This document shows, piece after piece, positions 13,163 through 23,999 of a DNA stretch of 64,000 bases; the stretch's first letter is position 1; each line of letters starts with the position of its first letter. The position numbers were made by a program, and so were the translations under genes. The notes beneath the pieces were generated by a model that was not told the origin of the DNA, did not search any database, and saw only the letters and a list, made by a program, of their open reading frames with translations. The DNA is taken from the NCBI GenBank assembly GCA_029959195.1, contig CP114126.1, forward strand, positions 1,116,001 to 1,180,000. Reading direction: 5' to 3'. This DNA is from Dictyophora rubrovolvata. Taxonomy: Eukaryota; Basidiomycota; Agaricomycetes; Phallales; Phallaceae.

Positions 13163-14070
13163 TGTCATGATCCGATTCATGACATCACTAGCGATACGGA
13201 TTCCTTATTATATTCCCTTATCTTATCGTACTTAAACGTTATCTTATCACAATCACTTCATAGATGCCACGACCGGAAGTCTTATCAGACTTCATCGCCG
13301 TTTTTACGAAGTCCTAGAGGCCGTCGTCTTCCTAGGACTTACAGTAAGCCGCGGATAGACCTTTGGTATAAATTCTAGTTCCAAACCGCGCATGAGATCA
13401 TCTATGACAGTTGTAGGTCCTTATGTGCTTTCCCTTTGTTCTTGTTGCCTCATGTTTGCCACATGGCAAACTGACCCTGCATATACCTATGATACTCACG
13501 AATTGCTATGACATGTATACGTTCTCAAGTTCATTATCTATTTCGAACTGAGATTCAAACCTCTAGCATACTTGTATATAAAGCCTCCTATACTTCGTAG
13601 CTAGACTTCTCTTCAGACTTAATATCGAACCTAGTTCGATATCTCAATATAGTCTTCATTTCCTAATAGCGCTTCAGTCATTTCCAAACGCTTTAAATCT
13701 AAACCGTCCGTAGCGACAACGCCATTCCGGCGTTGGATCCGCTACTTCTTCCATCTCTTGTTCTTCTGCTTTCTAGTCGACGATCTATTCTACCAGATCG
13801 TTTTAGACTTCTTAGAGCTTTGGCTCAACGAGATTCTACGACAACTTGAAGATCCCGAATGACGTCAAGACAAGTAGAGCCAACGTCCAGAGGACTGTCA
13901 TGGTACAACCCACTCAGGTTGAGACCGCGCTCTACGACATTATGGTGACGTTTGTATCATCATTAAATATGATTATTAATGTTTATACATTCGTCGCCGA
14001 TACCCGAGAATCGGTACTTAACAGAGGGTCAAATGACAAGTACCATCCTTGTTTATGTGCTGACGACTGA
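13163..14070 (+). mobile_element. LTR-retrotransposon fossil: one LTR plus a short internal remnant
   Basis: The candidate LTR spans 13163-13711. It starts TGTC and ends GACA, begins with a TGTCATGA...TCATGACA hairpin, and has an internal TTGTATATAAAGCC at about 13571 as a promoter-like signal. Sequence to its right (13712-14070) looks like a decayed internal region with coding-like stretches. No reverse transcriptase or integrase and no partner LTR was seen here. The organisation suggests a Ty3-like or related family, but it is a broken, old copy and the family is not certain. Confidence 0.4.
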
Positions 14071-14089
14071 ATCAATTAATATCAATATA

Positions 14090-15204
14090 TTACTCGTGGT
14101 AAAAGCCACAAAAACAATGAACAGATGTTTCGCTTAAATATCCAGCTAGTCTCCGTGTGTGGTATCCCCCCTTCAACAGGAAGATCCGCTGTCGATAATG
14201 TTTCCAGCGCTTGGAGAGTAAATGTGATTGATGGGGACCCCCCTCTCTTGTTACATGGTGAGCTTTAAGTTCCGTGATGAGAGCATGCCCATTCAAGTCA
14301 GTTTGAGAGGGCTTCAATACGTATAATGTAACTTCAAAGAGTTGACTGGGTGCACTGATGTACAAACCCCAGACTCGACCTGCAAAAAATGCATCTAACT
14401 TCCAAAATGAATAAAGTCTAAAGAATACCGTTTGCAACAAATTCAGTACTAAAGTGAAAACCCGACTGCAATCTTTGCAATATGTCAGGAATGAACCACA
14501 TCAATTTAAAGCCAGCCAATTTCGAGTCGGGAACCACCATCATCACATTTTCCACAAGTCTGCTTTGCAACCTTAACTTATATCCGATTTCTGTATGCGG
14601 CAGTGCCTGACTGGCAGGTAGAGTTTGAAGCCACTTCAAACTTTCTGTTCGAATCCGCTTAAAATACTCATTGAATCCGGTTTTGGCACATGCAAGATAC
14701 ATCTTGTCTCGTACAGCTGCGGTCAGGGGAAGCTCATCCAGAATCATTTGGAGTAAGCGATGTCGCGTCTTGGCCTTTGAGGGGCTGTCTGACAGCAAAT
14801 GGAGGATTATTGAAGCTGGTAGAGGCTTGCCTTCCACTTGCAGATTGTAGAATTGGGAGAGCAGACCAATAGGTGATTCCGTTCATTTACAAGCCTTTAT
14901 GCATTTGCGGACGGTTCTTAAGATGCATGGTTTCAATTTTTGTGTATAAGAAGTGACCCAGATAGTTTGAATCTGAATAAAACTCTGTGGTCGATGGGGC
15001 GTTATTGATTCGAATCTAGCACTTACTAGTGCAACTATTTGGTTGTTAAGTTTATCCACGGATTTGATATCATTAAAACTGTGGAAGAAGAACCAAGATT
15101 CACTACAGCTGGATTTGCACCTGCATAACTTTGACAGGATCCCCTTCTTCATTTGTGTAGCAGTGATTCTTTCTGAGAAGGCGAGTGGTAATGTCAAGAG
15201 CCAT
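14090..15204 (-). CDS. Unrecognised protein gene, possibly multi-exon or decayed
   Basis: I do not recognise this protein. A possible first exon starts at 15204 with MALDITTRLLRKNHCYTNEE. A long open exon spans 14418-14837 and reads in coding-like fashion (LQMILDELPLTAAVRDKMYL and LKWLQTLPASQALPHTEIGY), with many leucines, suggesting helical packing. A second open frame at 14090-14440 may add a C-terminal exon. No signal peptide, membrane segment or known motif can be named. It lies just outside the left arm of the SDR inverted duplication and has no counterpart next to the right arm. Confidence 0.4.
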
Positions 15205-15447
15205 TCTGGTTGAAGCCGGGAAATCTCCGTAAAGGTAATTGTTCAAAACAGTATCATCGCAGAATTGTTTTATGTGATGAGATTAGTAAAGGGAGGTAGT
15301 GGAAAAACAGCACAACATTGTAATCACATATGACATGGATGATGATGATGACATACAACATATGTAAGCGCCAAATCAAGCCATAGAAACACTGTACGTC
15401 ATTGAAAAGTTAAAATAAGTCACGCCGTGACAAGGCTACCACCAGAA

Positions 15448-17380
15448 TCACAACATGTCAGGATACCTTCAGCACAAAGTGAGTCTTGGTCGTCGTCCTC
15501 CGTTCATTTTTTTTTGTGAACAGCTTCATCATAGGTAGCCATAATCACCGGAGCAGGGTTGTAAGTAACAAAAAAATTGATTCTTATCTAATTCCGATCA
15601 CTTACCCTGCTCAAATCAGTGGAATCGGCCTTGAATCAGCGATTTTGTTCACATCAGAAGGTGCAAATGTTGTACTTGCTGATATTAATGTACCTGAGGC
15701 AGAACGCGTTGCTAAACGTATCGTCGAATTGTATCCCAATGCAATTACTCTAGTTCACAAAACTGATGTTGGGAAGGAAAGCGATATCAAAACTTTGGTA
15801 GATGCTGCGATCGCGAAATTTGGAAGATTGGATGTGATGGTATTTGTTTTTCTTCAGTAATTTTTGATCATCGATCTTATATCTAACTCCATATCTTAGT
15901 TTAATAATGCTGGTAACAGCGTCCAGCCGTCATGTATTATGTAGGTTCTTATCTGAATTGACCAAAACAGGTATCATGCATCCAGACAACTCTACTGCCT
16001 TAGAGACAGAAGAATCCATCTGGGATCTTACAATGCAGGTAAATGTCAAAGGTGTTTGGTGGGGCAGTAAATATGCTATTATTGCAATGCATAAAAATCC
16101 TACCAATGCATCGAAAGGCCTTCACGCTGGGGGTAGTATTATTAATACCGCTAGTTTTGTATCTGTTGTAGACGCAGCTACACCTCAAATTGCATGTAAG
16201 TTGTTGTATTCACCCCTCTGCATGATGTATCATTATCATATTTAGATACGGCTTCCAAGGGTGCGGTCTTGGCCATGACTCGTGAGCTCGCTATGGTTCA
16301 TGCTCGTGAAGGAATCCGAATCAACTCCTTATGCCCGTATGTTATATTGTGTCTCTTTTATGTATATGCTCACTCCCGTCACAGTGGTCCGTTAAAGACC
16401 CGTGAGACATTTCAGTAATTGATTCTTTGTCTTCCCCAAAAGTTTACGCTCCAGTCCAGCCTTGTTGATGGATTTTCTTAATACTGAAGAGAAGCATCAA
16501 CGTCGTCTTGTCCATTTACCTATGGGAAGGTTTGGAGAAGCCGTGGAACTTGCACGATCTGCCTTATTTCATGGGTTATGTTATATTGAGAGTTTGAATT
16601 GATTTTCAAAATTAATAAATTCATTAGTGGCAAGTGATGATAGTAGTTACATTATAGTATTTCTGATCACCATTTCTACATAGTGCATTCTAAATACGTT
16701 TTGATAGGGAGCTGATTTCCTAGTTGATGGAGGTCTTTCATCATGCTACGTTACGCTCAAAGGACAGCCTGCCCTCCCTCCTCCTACCAGCCTCGCTTAA
16801 ACGTATCAATAGCTTATCAAAATTTTCGTGTGTGTCATTTGCTTTTTATCGATACTCTTTGTTCATTAAAAAAGTTGCAGGTGCATCTATATACTGACTT
16901 CTTAGTACTATCAGTGTCCAAGTCTTCTTGTTGCATTTTGGGTTTTGAATTTGGGTTTTGAACAAATAATAGAATGTCATTTGGAAAGTCGGGGCATGTG
17001 GTTTAATTTTGTTGAAGAGCGTCAGCAGTACAATGAAATCATGTAGCATGGCAGATACAGATATATGCTGCTCTGTACTTGAAGATGTCTTATCATGTAA
17101 ATTCTTGGGCTGTTTTGCCATTTCAACTTTTATGTCCCGTCTCACTTTGAAAGATTTCACGGAGCATTCAGAGAAAAACTGCTGGATATCATTCAGGGAT
17201 CATCAAAAACCATCAAAGTGGCAATATTAGGACAATGCACACCTAATATGTAGTGGTAACGTGTAAGTAATTTGTTTAAACTATGGTATTTGCAGAATAA
17301 TTTTGTAGCTCTGAACGAAATTTAGCATCTTATATTATATAATGCCCAATGAGCAAAAAATCGACACCGCAGAAGAACCT
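15448..17380. repeat. Left arm of a large inverted segmental duplication
   Basis: This stretch recurs in reverse complement at about 24000-25887. The match starts at the SDR start codon, covers all exons and introns, and continues about 580 bp past the stop codon to near 17380, with several small indels after 17060. Outside these limits the two flanks differ. The arms are separated by about 6.6 kb. Confidence 0.9.
15455..16800 (+). CDS. Short-chain dehydrogenase/reductase, left copy (probably splice-damaged)
   Basis: Classical SDR: an NAD(P)-dependent oxidoreductase with a Rossmann fold. Exons are 15455-15478, 15535-15560, 15620-15839, 15900-15912, 15971-16195, 16246-about 16338, 16385-16401, 16460-about 16570, about 16619-16655 and a last exon after the acceptor near 16709, ending with TAA at 16798-16800. 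The cofactor motif TGxxxGIG reads TGAGFGIG, with Phe where the other copy has Ser. NNAG, INTASF and YTASK give the Asn-Ser-Tyr-Lys active site, and FLVDGGLSS is the usual C-terminal motif. At 16571-16572 the intron donor is AT where the right copy has GT, so correct splicing after the ARSALF exon is doubtful unless a cryptic GT at 16575 is used. A 13-nt exon and a 17-nt exon are notable. Confidence 0.82.
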
Positions 17381-18049
17381 CATTCTCACATGATTTCTGG
17401 TTTTTTTTCGCCGCAGTGGCAGCTATCTCCATCATACGCAATTTCTAACTCAGAAATTAGCCTCTGAGTGACATTCTAGAATCCAGGGGACTTACCTCAC
17501 CCACTCCCCTGCTGCCCATCTTCTGGCTCATCCATCTTTGCACATCGGTCGAAAGTCATCTGAAAAAAGCGAAAGAGGACTGACCGTTACATGAATTACA
17601 GGCATTTCCTTAACCTTAATTTCCACCTGAACTGCTGGTATAACATCAAGAGATATGACACGATTGCCTGAGAGGTGAGCAGTAGTATAGAAACAAGGAG
17701 ATATGGAACTGAGAGCTTGGCAGCATCCCTGGTGGGGAAGCTCCAATTGTTAATGGTCATTTGATTCAGAGCCTTGTCAGACATTAGAGATGTTGAAATT
17801 TGAGATGCTAGACCTTCCAGTTTATATTGTATTTACACAAGCACAAAATGACTTCTTAGGCCCACAGCTTCTCACAAAGGGTCAAATGACATTTGATGAT
17901 TTTTATATCAAGGCTTAATATTTAGATGTGCCACAATGCCTAAGAAAGTTAAATGTCAAACAAAAAAGGAGCAAACAAACTTAATTAGCAACAGGAAATG
18001 AAAAGCCTTCTTTCATGGACATAAGTAGTGAATGTGATAGACGTTGACA
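17381..18049. other. Spacer sequence without a clear gene
   Basis: A minus-strand open frame near 17528-17784 has a hydrophobic patch but no recognisable family or splice pattern. Nothing else is supported. Confidence 0.35.
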
Positions 18050-18204
18050 TGTCGCAAAAATTGAAATTATTTATTTAAAGTTGAGCGAACCGACCAAGGC
18101 TCTGACAATGTTGGGTTTATGTAGCATTATAAACCCTTTATTATGCAAGTTAGAGCCTTGATCCGTTCGCTTAACAAAGGAATTTAACTTTGATTTTTGC
18201 GACA
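18050..18204. repeat. Foldback (MITE-like) element, about 155 bp
   Basis: The segment is an imperfect palindrome along its whole length. It begins TGTCGCAAAAAT and ends ATTTTTGCGACA, a perfect 12-bp terminal inverted repeat. Further inside, GAGCGAACC pairs with a GGATCCGTTCGC-like arm, AAGGCTCT pairs with AGAGCCTT, and GGGTTTAT pairs with ATAAACCC around a small loop. There is no coding capacity. No clear target-site duplication was found, so the transposon family is unknown. Another ATTTTTGCGACA-type end occurs at about 18915-18926. Confidence 0.7.
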
Positions 18205-19631
18205 ATTCACAAGGCAGGAGTAAGAGAAGTGGATTCCAGAAGGTTGATACTTATGGTACTTAAACACATTGATCTAAAAAACATAAGATCAATAGTGTTG
18301 AAGAATTAGTGAGGGTTTGATCAGACCTAAATATAACCCCTTTTGCAAGTGGTATTGCCTCCCAGGAGTATGTTTAATACTGATTCACGAGTGCTGAAAA
18401 TTGCACCCAGTCTTGCGCAACAATTTTGCGGCCTCGACCCTGTCTGACTGTTGATAACGTTAGTGACGCGGCTTATGTACATGTATTTAATTTTAAAGAG
18501 ACAAGTAGATAAATTGTTTATTGGTAGAAAATAGATGTATTTGATATACGTATATAAAAGCGTATTTAATAAACATCACTATTCAACATATATTCTTGTG
18601 CTGATCAGTGACACTCGAGTTAGGGCAAAATAATTAGGCCAAATTCGATTGATATATGCCAATCTACCTCCAGCCATTCAGACCAGGAAATCGTCCCCAA
18701 ACCTCGCTATATTTGGATTCACCTCTCAGATCTGGCCGTACGTTCCATACTATCCCCGGGCATCTCTGATACATCAACTGTAGTCCTGATACGCCTTCGG
18801 CATTCCTGACCGTCACCAGGAATACCTGATACACGTCGACTCCGCATTTCGGTCTTCAATCTGATCAGGCCTTCAAGCTCCGTCAGACTGATCAGACCGG
18901 ATCCGGCACTTCCTATTTTTGCGACATTACAACGCCCCAAAAAAAATTTTGAAAAAAAAATTATGAAGACCGTACCTTATAACCTTAAGGTGCAATATGT
19001 AAGAAGACCAAGTCATATGTACTACCATTATTATTACCCAATTCGCTCAATCCCGCAAATGCATTAATATGTAAACGGACCACTAAAAATTTATGATTTT
19101 ATAGTTTCATCAGGAAAATTATCTAATATTTAAATAAACACAACGATTTCTTTCTGTTTTCTTTGCTTTGTTTATCTCGGAATAAATGACCTTTCAACCC
19201 ATGACGATGATGACTGTTGTTGTCATCGTTATTGTCAATGTAACATGTGTTTATATCGCGTCCAGCATGGATTCAACGGTCTTCAATTTTCCGAGTCGCT
19301 CGGCTCAGCTCACTGTCAAGCTGCAGCTGGTATTCAACAATGAAAAGGAAAGGCTATACTTTTGTCTACGATTTTTGGGATTCATATTTATACTGAGCTA
19401 ACAAGTAACCTGTTAACCTCGTACTACTTTATATAGGTATGTCGCAAAGAACTCAACAGCGATGCTAGCCTTCTATTACTAGTAGCGTTTGGGACGTCTC
19501 ATCTATTCCGACGTAATGAAATGATCTTGAGGCGCTGAGGAGCATTCCAGGTTTGATCAGTAAACAATCTGGTTTGACGAAGCATGTTCCTCAGTTGTTT
19601 GCAGGCCACTAATGGAATATACCCGGTGCAA
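18205..19631. other. A/T-rich spacer with possible element ends, no gene
   Basis: Contains the candidate short LTR at 18449-18588. From 18700 to 18910 there is a stretch rich in recurring CTGATAC, CTGATCAG and TCAGAC words. It ends in a second TTTTTGCGACA sequence at 18916-18926, followed by A-runs. The frame at 19186-19401 is hydrophobic but unsupported. No protein family was recognised. Confidence 0.4.
18449..18588. mobile_element. Possible short solo LTR fossil
   Basis: Starts TGTTGA and ends TCAACA (a 6-bp terminal inverted repeat), with a TATATAAAAG signal inside at about 18551. The 140-bp size fits a short solo LTR of Copia type, but no target duplication is evident. It is weak, and an old broken copy at best. 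Confidence 0.25.
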
Positions 19632-20329
19632 TCACACCTTCGTTTGCTTATCGTCCGGTACTTCACCGTTCTCCAATTCAACCTCCATCGCATTTGTAGA
19701 ACCAGGCTCTTCTTCGTTGTTTGATTTGGCTTGCGACGCTACTCACAAGACTAATTCAGGAACAAAACGAAACAATTCATTCGCACTCAAACTCACAACT
19801 CGCTTGCCATGGCTTCGTAGAATCATTATTTTCACCGCGGACAATATTCCCTAAATATTTCTCAATACTCGACAAAAACGCCTCGTCTTTGAAAGTTGAA
19901 AGGTTTGAAACAGCTTGCTGGATCATCGGATATCTATTTATAGTTAAATAAGAATATGGGAACCTTTGAAGTGAACTTACTTTTCGACTTCCTGCATCAG
20001 CTCTGCGTGTATGGTCTCTTTCATCTTTATCTCCAACCGCTTATCTGTAGCTAATTTGTCCTTGGATATGTCCTCGATGCCCGTCATAAGTGGTTTAAGA
20101 ACATCGTCCTAATCCAAGTGATTAGCGTCTTTGATTCTTAGAGCACTCCCTTAGACTAACACTATTGGTAAATTGTGTAAGAAGCTGTCTTCTCAGCCGG
20201 TCGAATTCACCAGACTTCTTAAACCTATTGATCATGATTGTATGATTTAAAGTCGATATTGAACAGAATAACGCACTCTTCAACTAATTGGGCCGTGTTT
20301 TGAAACGTTACATTCACTCCTGACGACAT
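19632..20329 (-). CDS. SHG1: COMPASS complex subunit Shg1 (BOD1/SHG1 domain)
   Basis: Shg1 is a small component of the Set1/COMPASS histone H3-K4 methyltransferase complex. Exons on the minus strand are 20277-20329, 20161-20224, 19981-20108, 19797-19933 and 19632-19741, giving 163 residues. The family core is clear: LVEEFKKSGEFDRLRRQLL and then FTNS near the N-terminus, KRLEIKMKETIHAELMQEVE in the middle, and an acidic tail NNEEEPGSTNAMEVELENGE. All introns are 47-55 nt with GT-AG borders, and the last uses a canonical GTGAGT donor. It sits inside the spacer of the SDR inverted repeat. Confidence 0.85.
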
Positions 20330-20545
20330 TAGTTCAAAAATAAAGGAAAGAGATCAAGTATTCGAGTTGATTGGCCAAGGTGGTTCGCTGCAAGCTGCGT
20401 GACGAATCGGCAAGAACCGAACGAGTCACGCTTGCGGGTTGCTAATCATCCAATCACACAACTTACAAGAGGCTCACTTAATATCCAAGTCCATTTAAAT
20501 AAAATATACCTCTGCTACTATAATGAATCGAAATAACTATTTATC

Positions 20546-22057
20546 TCATGCCTCAGCTTCTGCATCCGATAGATTTTCGAGTCTATCGAGAAATTCCGCG
20601 ATATCACTGGATGGCAAAGAAACTTCCGTGGATGTATATTGCGAAGATTGACCGAAGGAGAACTGGGAACTAGAGGCCGCCAAAGACAAAGACGAACAGG
20701 CATCAGGCGCTTTTTCATCTGTTAGTCTACTGCTTTCTGGCCGAAGACATTTCAGACCGAATTCTTGTGCGAGTGGAATTTCGGACGGAGAAAATTCAAT
20801 TTCGGTCCGTTTTTCCAATCCCTCGAGAAATTCGTGGATGTCAGATGGGCATGTTTCCTCTACGAAGGTATACTGGGAATCGTTTCGCCCATAAGATGAT
20901 AGGGAACTGGGAGGAGGGCTTTGGGAACTCTCGGATTGTAAGAATTCCATGTCCTCAAATACAGGCGTCGACCTCGTATACTGTTCTGCATGCTCCTCAG
21001 TTTGATTGGTGGTCGGTGGGGTGAGGGATGCATCAATACGAACATAGGCCACTTGTTCTTTGAATTGCTGTCCGGGCTTGAGATTGCTTTGATCAACCAA
21101 GGGCGGTCTGTCAGCTTTCTCATCGCTTTCATCGGAGCTTGAGAATGGTATTTGAATGAAAGATAATTTACCAAAACATTCAAAGCCTACTTACCTGTTC
21201 TCCATCCGTTCTATAGTGGACTCGGATTCATGGAGAGAACCTTTAGGATCTACATCGAAGGCTCGACTTCTTGCTAAAACTACAAGATCCAATTCGTTTG
21301 GGCCCTGAGAACAAGGAATAAGTTCTTTCGGAGAAAGAGGAGGCTTTCCGGTAAACTTGGGAACTCGCTGCGGAGATATCACATATGGTAGTAGGTACTG
21401 AGATTGGGAGGAAGGGATAATCTCATCAGCGGGGAGGGGCGGCGGTTGTGAATCGGAGACCCGGGGCTCTTCATCGCGCAGGGATATTGCAAGAGGAGAT
21501 AGTCTTTCGTTAATTTGCGAGGAAGGAATAATAATGGAGACTTTATCCAGCGGTGGAAACGTCAGCTTAGTCGAAGGGGGAGATGGATTCTTGACCGGTG
21601 TGGTTGTTGGCGTGTGATCAAGCTCCTTCAGGATGAGCTGAGATTTTGAGCCAAACGTTGTCTTCCCCAGATCAGCGCACAAAGTTCTAGTTGTGCTAGC
21701 ACTATTGACCAATGTGTCACCATCCCAAATCTCGTCATCTGAGTTGTCGAGGATTATGATTGGTGTTGTGACGTCCGCTCCCGGTGCAGCTGTTTCGCAA
21801 TTTTTCGTCGCGGGTGGCGATTTAAACGAGCGCTTTCGTTTTTTAGAAGGATAACTACATGTAACGGTATCAGATGTTTGAGGTCTCCGTTTATTAGGTG
21901 TTGTGAACGGGTGTTTCTGGGTAGCTTTGGACGTAATCGGTTTCATAAACTGCTCCAATGAAGATTGATAAACGAAAGGTTTTTCATGGTTATTTGTCCG
22001 ATTGGAGACAGTGGATTGTATGGAAGTCAAAAGATTTTTCTGTAGCCTGGGTGGCAT
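20546..22057 (-). CDS. Disordered Ser/Pro-rich protein with SUMO-interacting motif and C-terminal repeats
   Basis: Not assigned to a family. Two exons, 21195-22057 and 20546-21137, give 484 residues. The protein is almost wholly low-complexity and polar, with a basic nuclear-type patch PSKKRKR. A strong SUMO-interacting motif IIILDNSDDEIW is present. Several IIPSSQ-like boxes occur (IIPSSQINE, EIIPSSQSQ, LIPCSQG), with SQ/TQ sites that could be kinase targets. Near the C-terminus a module of about 35 residues occurs twice: SQYTFVEE..PSDIHEFLEGLE and SQYTSTEV..SSDIAEFLDRLE. These features point to a nuclear scaffold, perhaps in genome maintenance, but that is inference. It is divergent from the F-box gene, with 231 bp between the starts. 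Confidence 0.75.
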
Positions 22058-22288
22058 ACCGATAGTTGAGGTTGACTTAGAGTCAAAAGAGAGGACAGTG
22101 CTGAGTGAACACGACTCACGAGTCGGGCCCGAGGGTGTGACAATGCGAATTTACGCGATGTGTCACGTGGAGAGTGACATCGCGTGACATGTCCAATAGT
22201 CCAAAGGTTGTTGCCGAAGCCAAGCCGAGCATACCTTTTAATTACGCGGTTGGACACGCTACCGAAACTTTACCTTCTCCACCACACC
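22058..22288. promoter_or_regulatory. Shared divergent promoter (SIM protein / F-box protein)
   Basis: 231 bp between two start codons facing away from each other. It contains two ACGCGATGT-type words near 22153 and 22180 and a CACGTG-containing box near 22164. No TATA consensus is obvious. Bidirectional use is inferred from layout only. Confidence 0.4.
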
Positions 22289-23915
22289 ATGAGCTCGTAC
22301 AACCGTTCTTCTATGAACCAGTATGATTGCTGAATTCCTTCCAATTTCGGGAAACTTAATCATTCATATCTACAGATCACTTGCAGCTACCTTGATTCCC
22401 GATTTGCTTTTGATCATTGCTCATCTAGCATACCCAGATTTAGCAAGTCAGCCCGCTTCTAAATCTAATTTTATGAATATGACACAAGTGTGCCGCCATT
22501 GGCGCCATACATTTATATCATTTCCCAGATTTTGGACAAAAATCGAAATCCCACATAGGAGCGTCTCGTTCCTGGACGAGCTCTTGACCCGTTCAGCTGA
22601 TTACCCCATCGATGTTACTGTTGATTTGAAGTATTCTGTAAACGTGATGGGTGCATATCTAGATGTTCTTTCTTCTCATATGCACCACATTCGGAGACTC
22701 ATTATTCGAGAAGAGTCCTTTAACCACCGAGTGAATCATCTTAACTACGTTTTCCGTTTGATCAACAGATTTGCCCCGATGCTCAAAGTATTTCATTTTG
22801 ATATGTTTTCAAAAACATGGCCAGGCCAAGATTACCTTCATAGCTCTCCATCCATAGTTCGAGGAGAAGTTTTAGAGAACTTGTTCGATGGCATGGCGCC
22901 CGCCTTGCAAGAACTGCACATTTCGTGTATGAGAATTTCCCACCGGATGCCAATTTTCAAATCCGTAACAAGGTTATATCTCAAGCATGTGTGGGGTATT
23001 ACTCGCATAAATCATCTACTTGACCTTTTCGAAACTGCTTCTAATAATCTGGAACTCTTGGACATTGGCCCCGTTCCGACGCTTCCACCAAAATTCGATC
23101 TTAAAGTTTTGGATGGTCATTCAATCAAGTTTTCTTCTCTAAAATTGCTCTCCTTGGACCTCGGACCTGAAGTTTTGATGGCCGTTTTGGACCATATAGA
23201 GGTTCCGCTTGACATAAACTGGCAAATTGACTGTCAAGACGTATTATCCAGACCTAGCCTCGGCATCCCCCCTCTGATATTGTTTCTAAGGAAAGCACGA
23301 GTAGGAGTGTATCTCCTCATCAAAATCAACTGTGATAAAATGCAGATGGACTTCGCTCGAACGTCCCCAGATCCTTACAACGCAACCTTCAAGGTAACGC
23401 TACCTAACAATCCTAACTGCATAGGTCGGTTGGAACCCCTATTTAATAGCCTCGGTCTTTTCGAAATGTGCATTTGCAATATTATCTGTTCATCGCTGCT
23501 AAATAACACTAGTTGGAGAGAAGCATATTGGAGGATCTTCGTGTTCATTTTTCCTCATTTTTACCAGCTTAAAAGGCTCACTATCGCCTGCGACAACGCT
23601 CAGTCTTTGGGACCAGTCATAACACAACTACAGCCGGTAATGTTAATGCTACCATGTCCTCTATTAAGCCATTTGTCAATCGGACTAATGACTGCCGTGG
23701 GTGATGGCTTCATGTTGGTTCAGATTCTTAGGCATCGGGAGGCGGCCGGCGGTGTTTTACAGACTCTCACCGTGGATTACTACTACCTTCGTAAAATCGA
23801 GGAACACTATATTCGAGAGGGATTGAGGAAGTTTGCTAAAGAAGTCAAAGTGCACAGTGTCAACCCCTTTTACGAGGATAGCATAGACCTTCCACCGATG
23901 CCATCTTATAATTAG
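22289..23915 (+). CDS. F-box-like protein of agaricomycete type
   Basis: Expected to be a substrate adaptor of an SCF ubiquitin ligase. A short first exon (22289-22320, MSSYNRSSMNQ) is joined over a 55-nt intron to the main exon 22376-23915, giving 523 residues. The N-terminal F-box reads LIPDLLLIIAHLAYP, then MTQVCRHWRHTFISFPRFW, the usual signature of the large mushroom F-box family. The rest is leucine-rich without strict repeats (for example MAPALQELHISCMRI and LKLLSLDLGPE), as in LRR-like C-terminal halves. The intron model is preferred over the internal ATG at 22323, because that start gives no F-box continuity. Confidence 0.82.
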
Positions 23916-23999
23916 TACCCGGGCTTCGGCCTTTCGAGCTCTTATACCCAAATGCAGGCGTTTATAGCAAGCCTTCGAAATGTGATTGAGGAATTATAA

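Noticed and set aside
19186-19401. Small hydrophobic peptide gene
   Set aside because: The hydrophobic run comes from repeated GTTGTTGTC/GATGATGA-type words. No promoter or splice context supports it.
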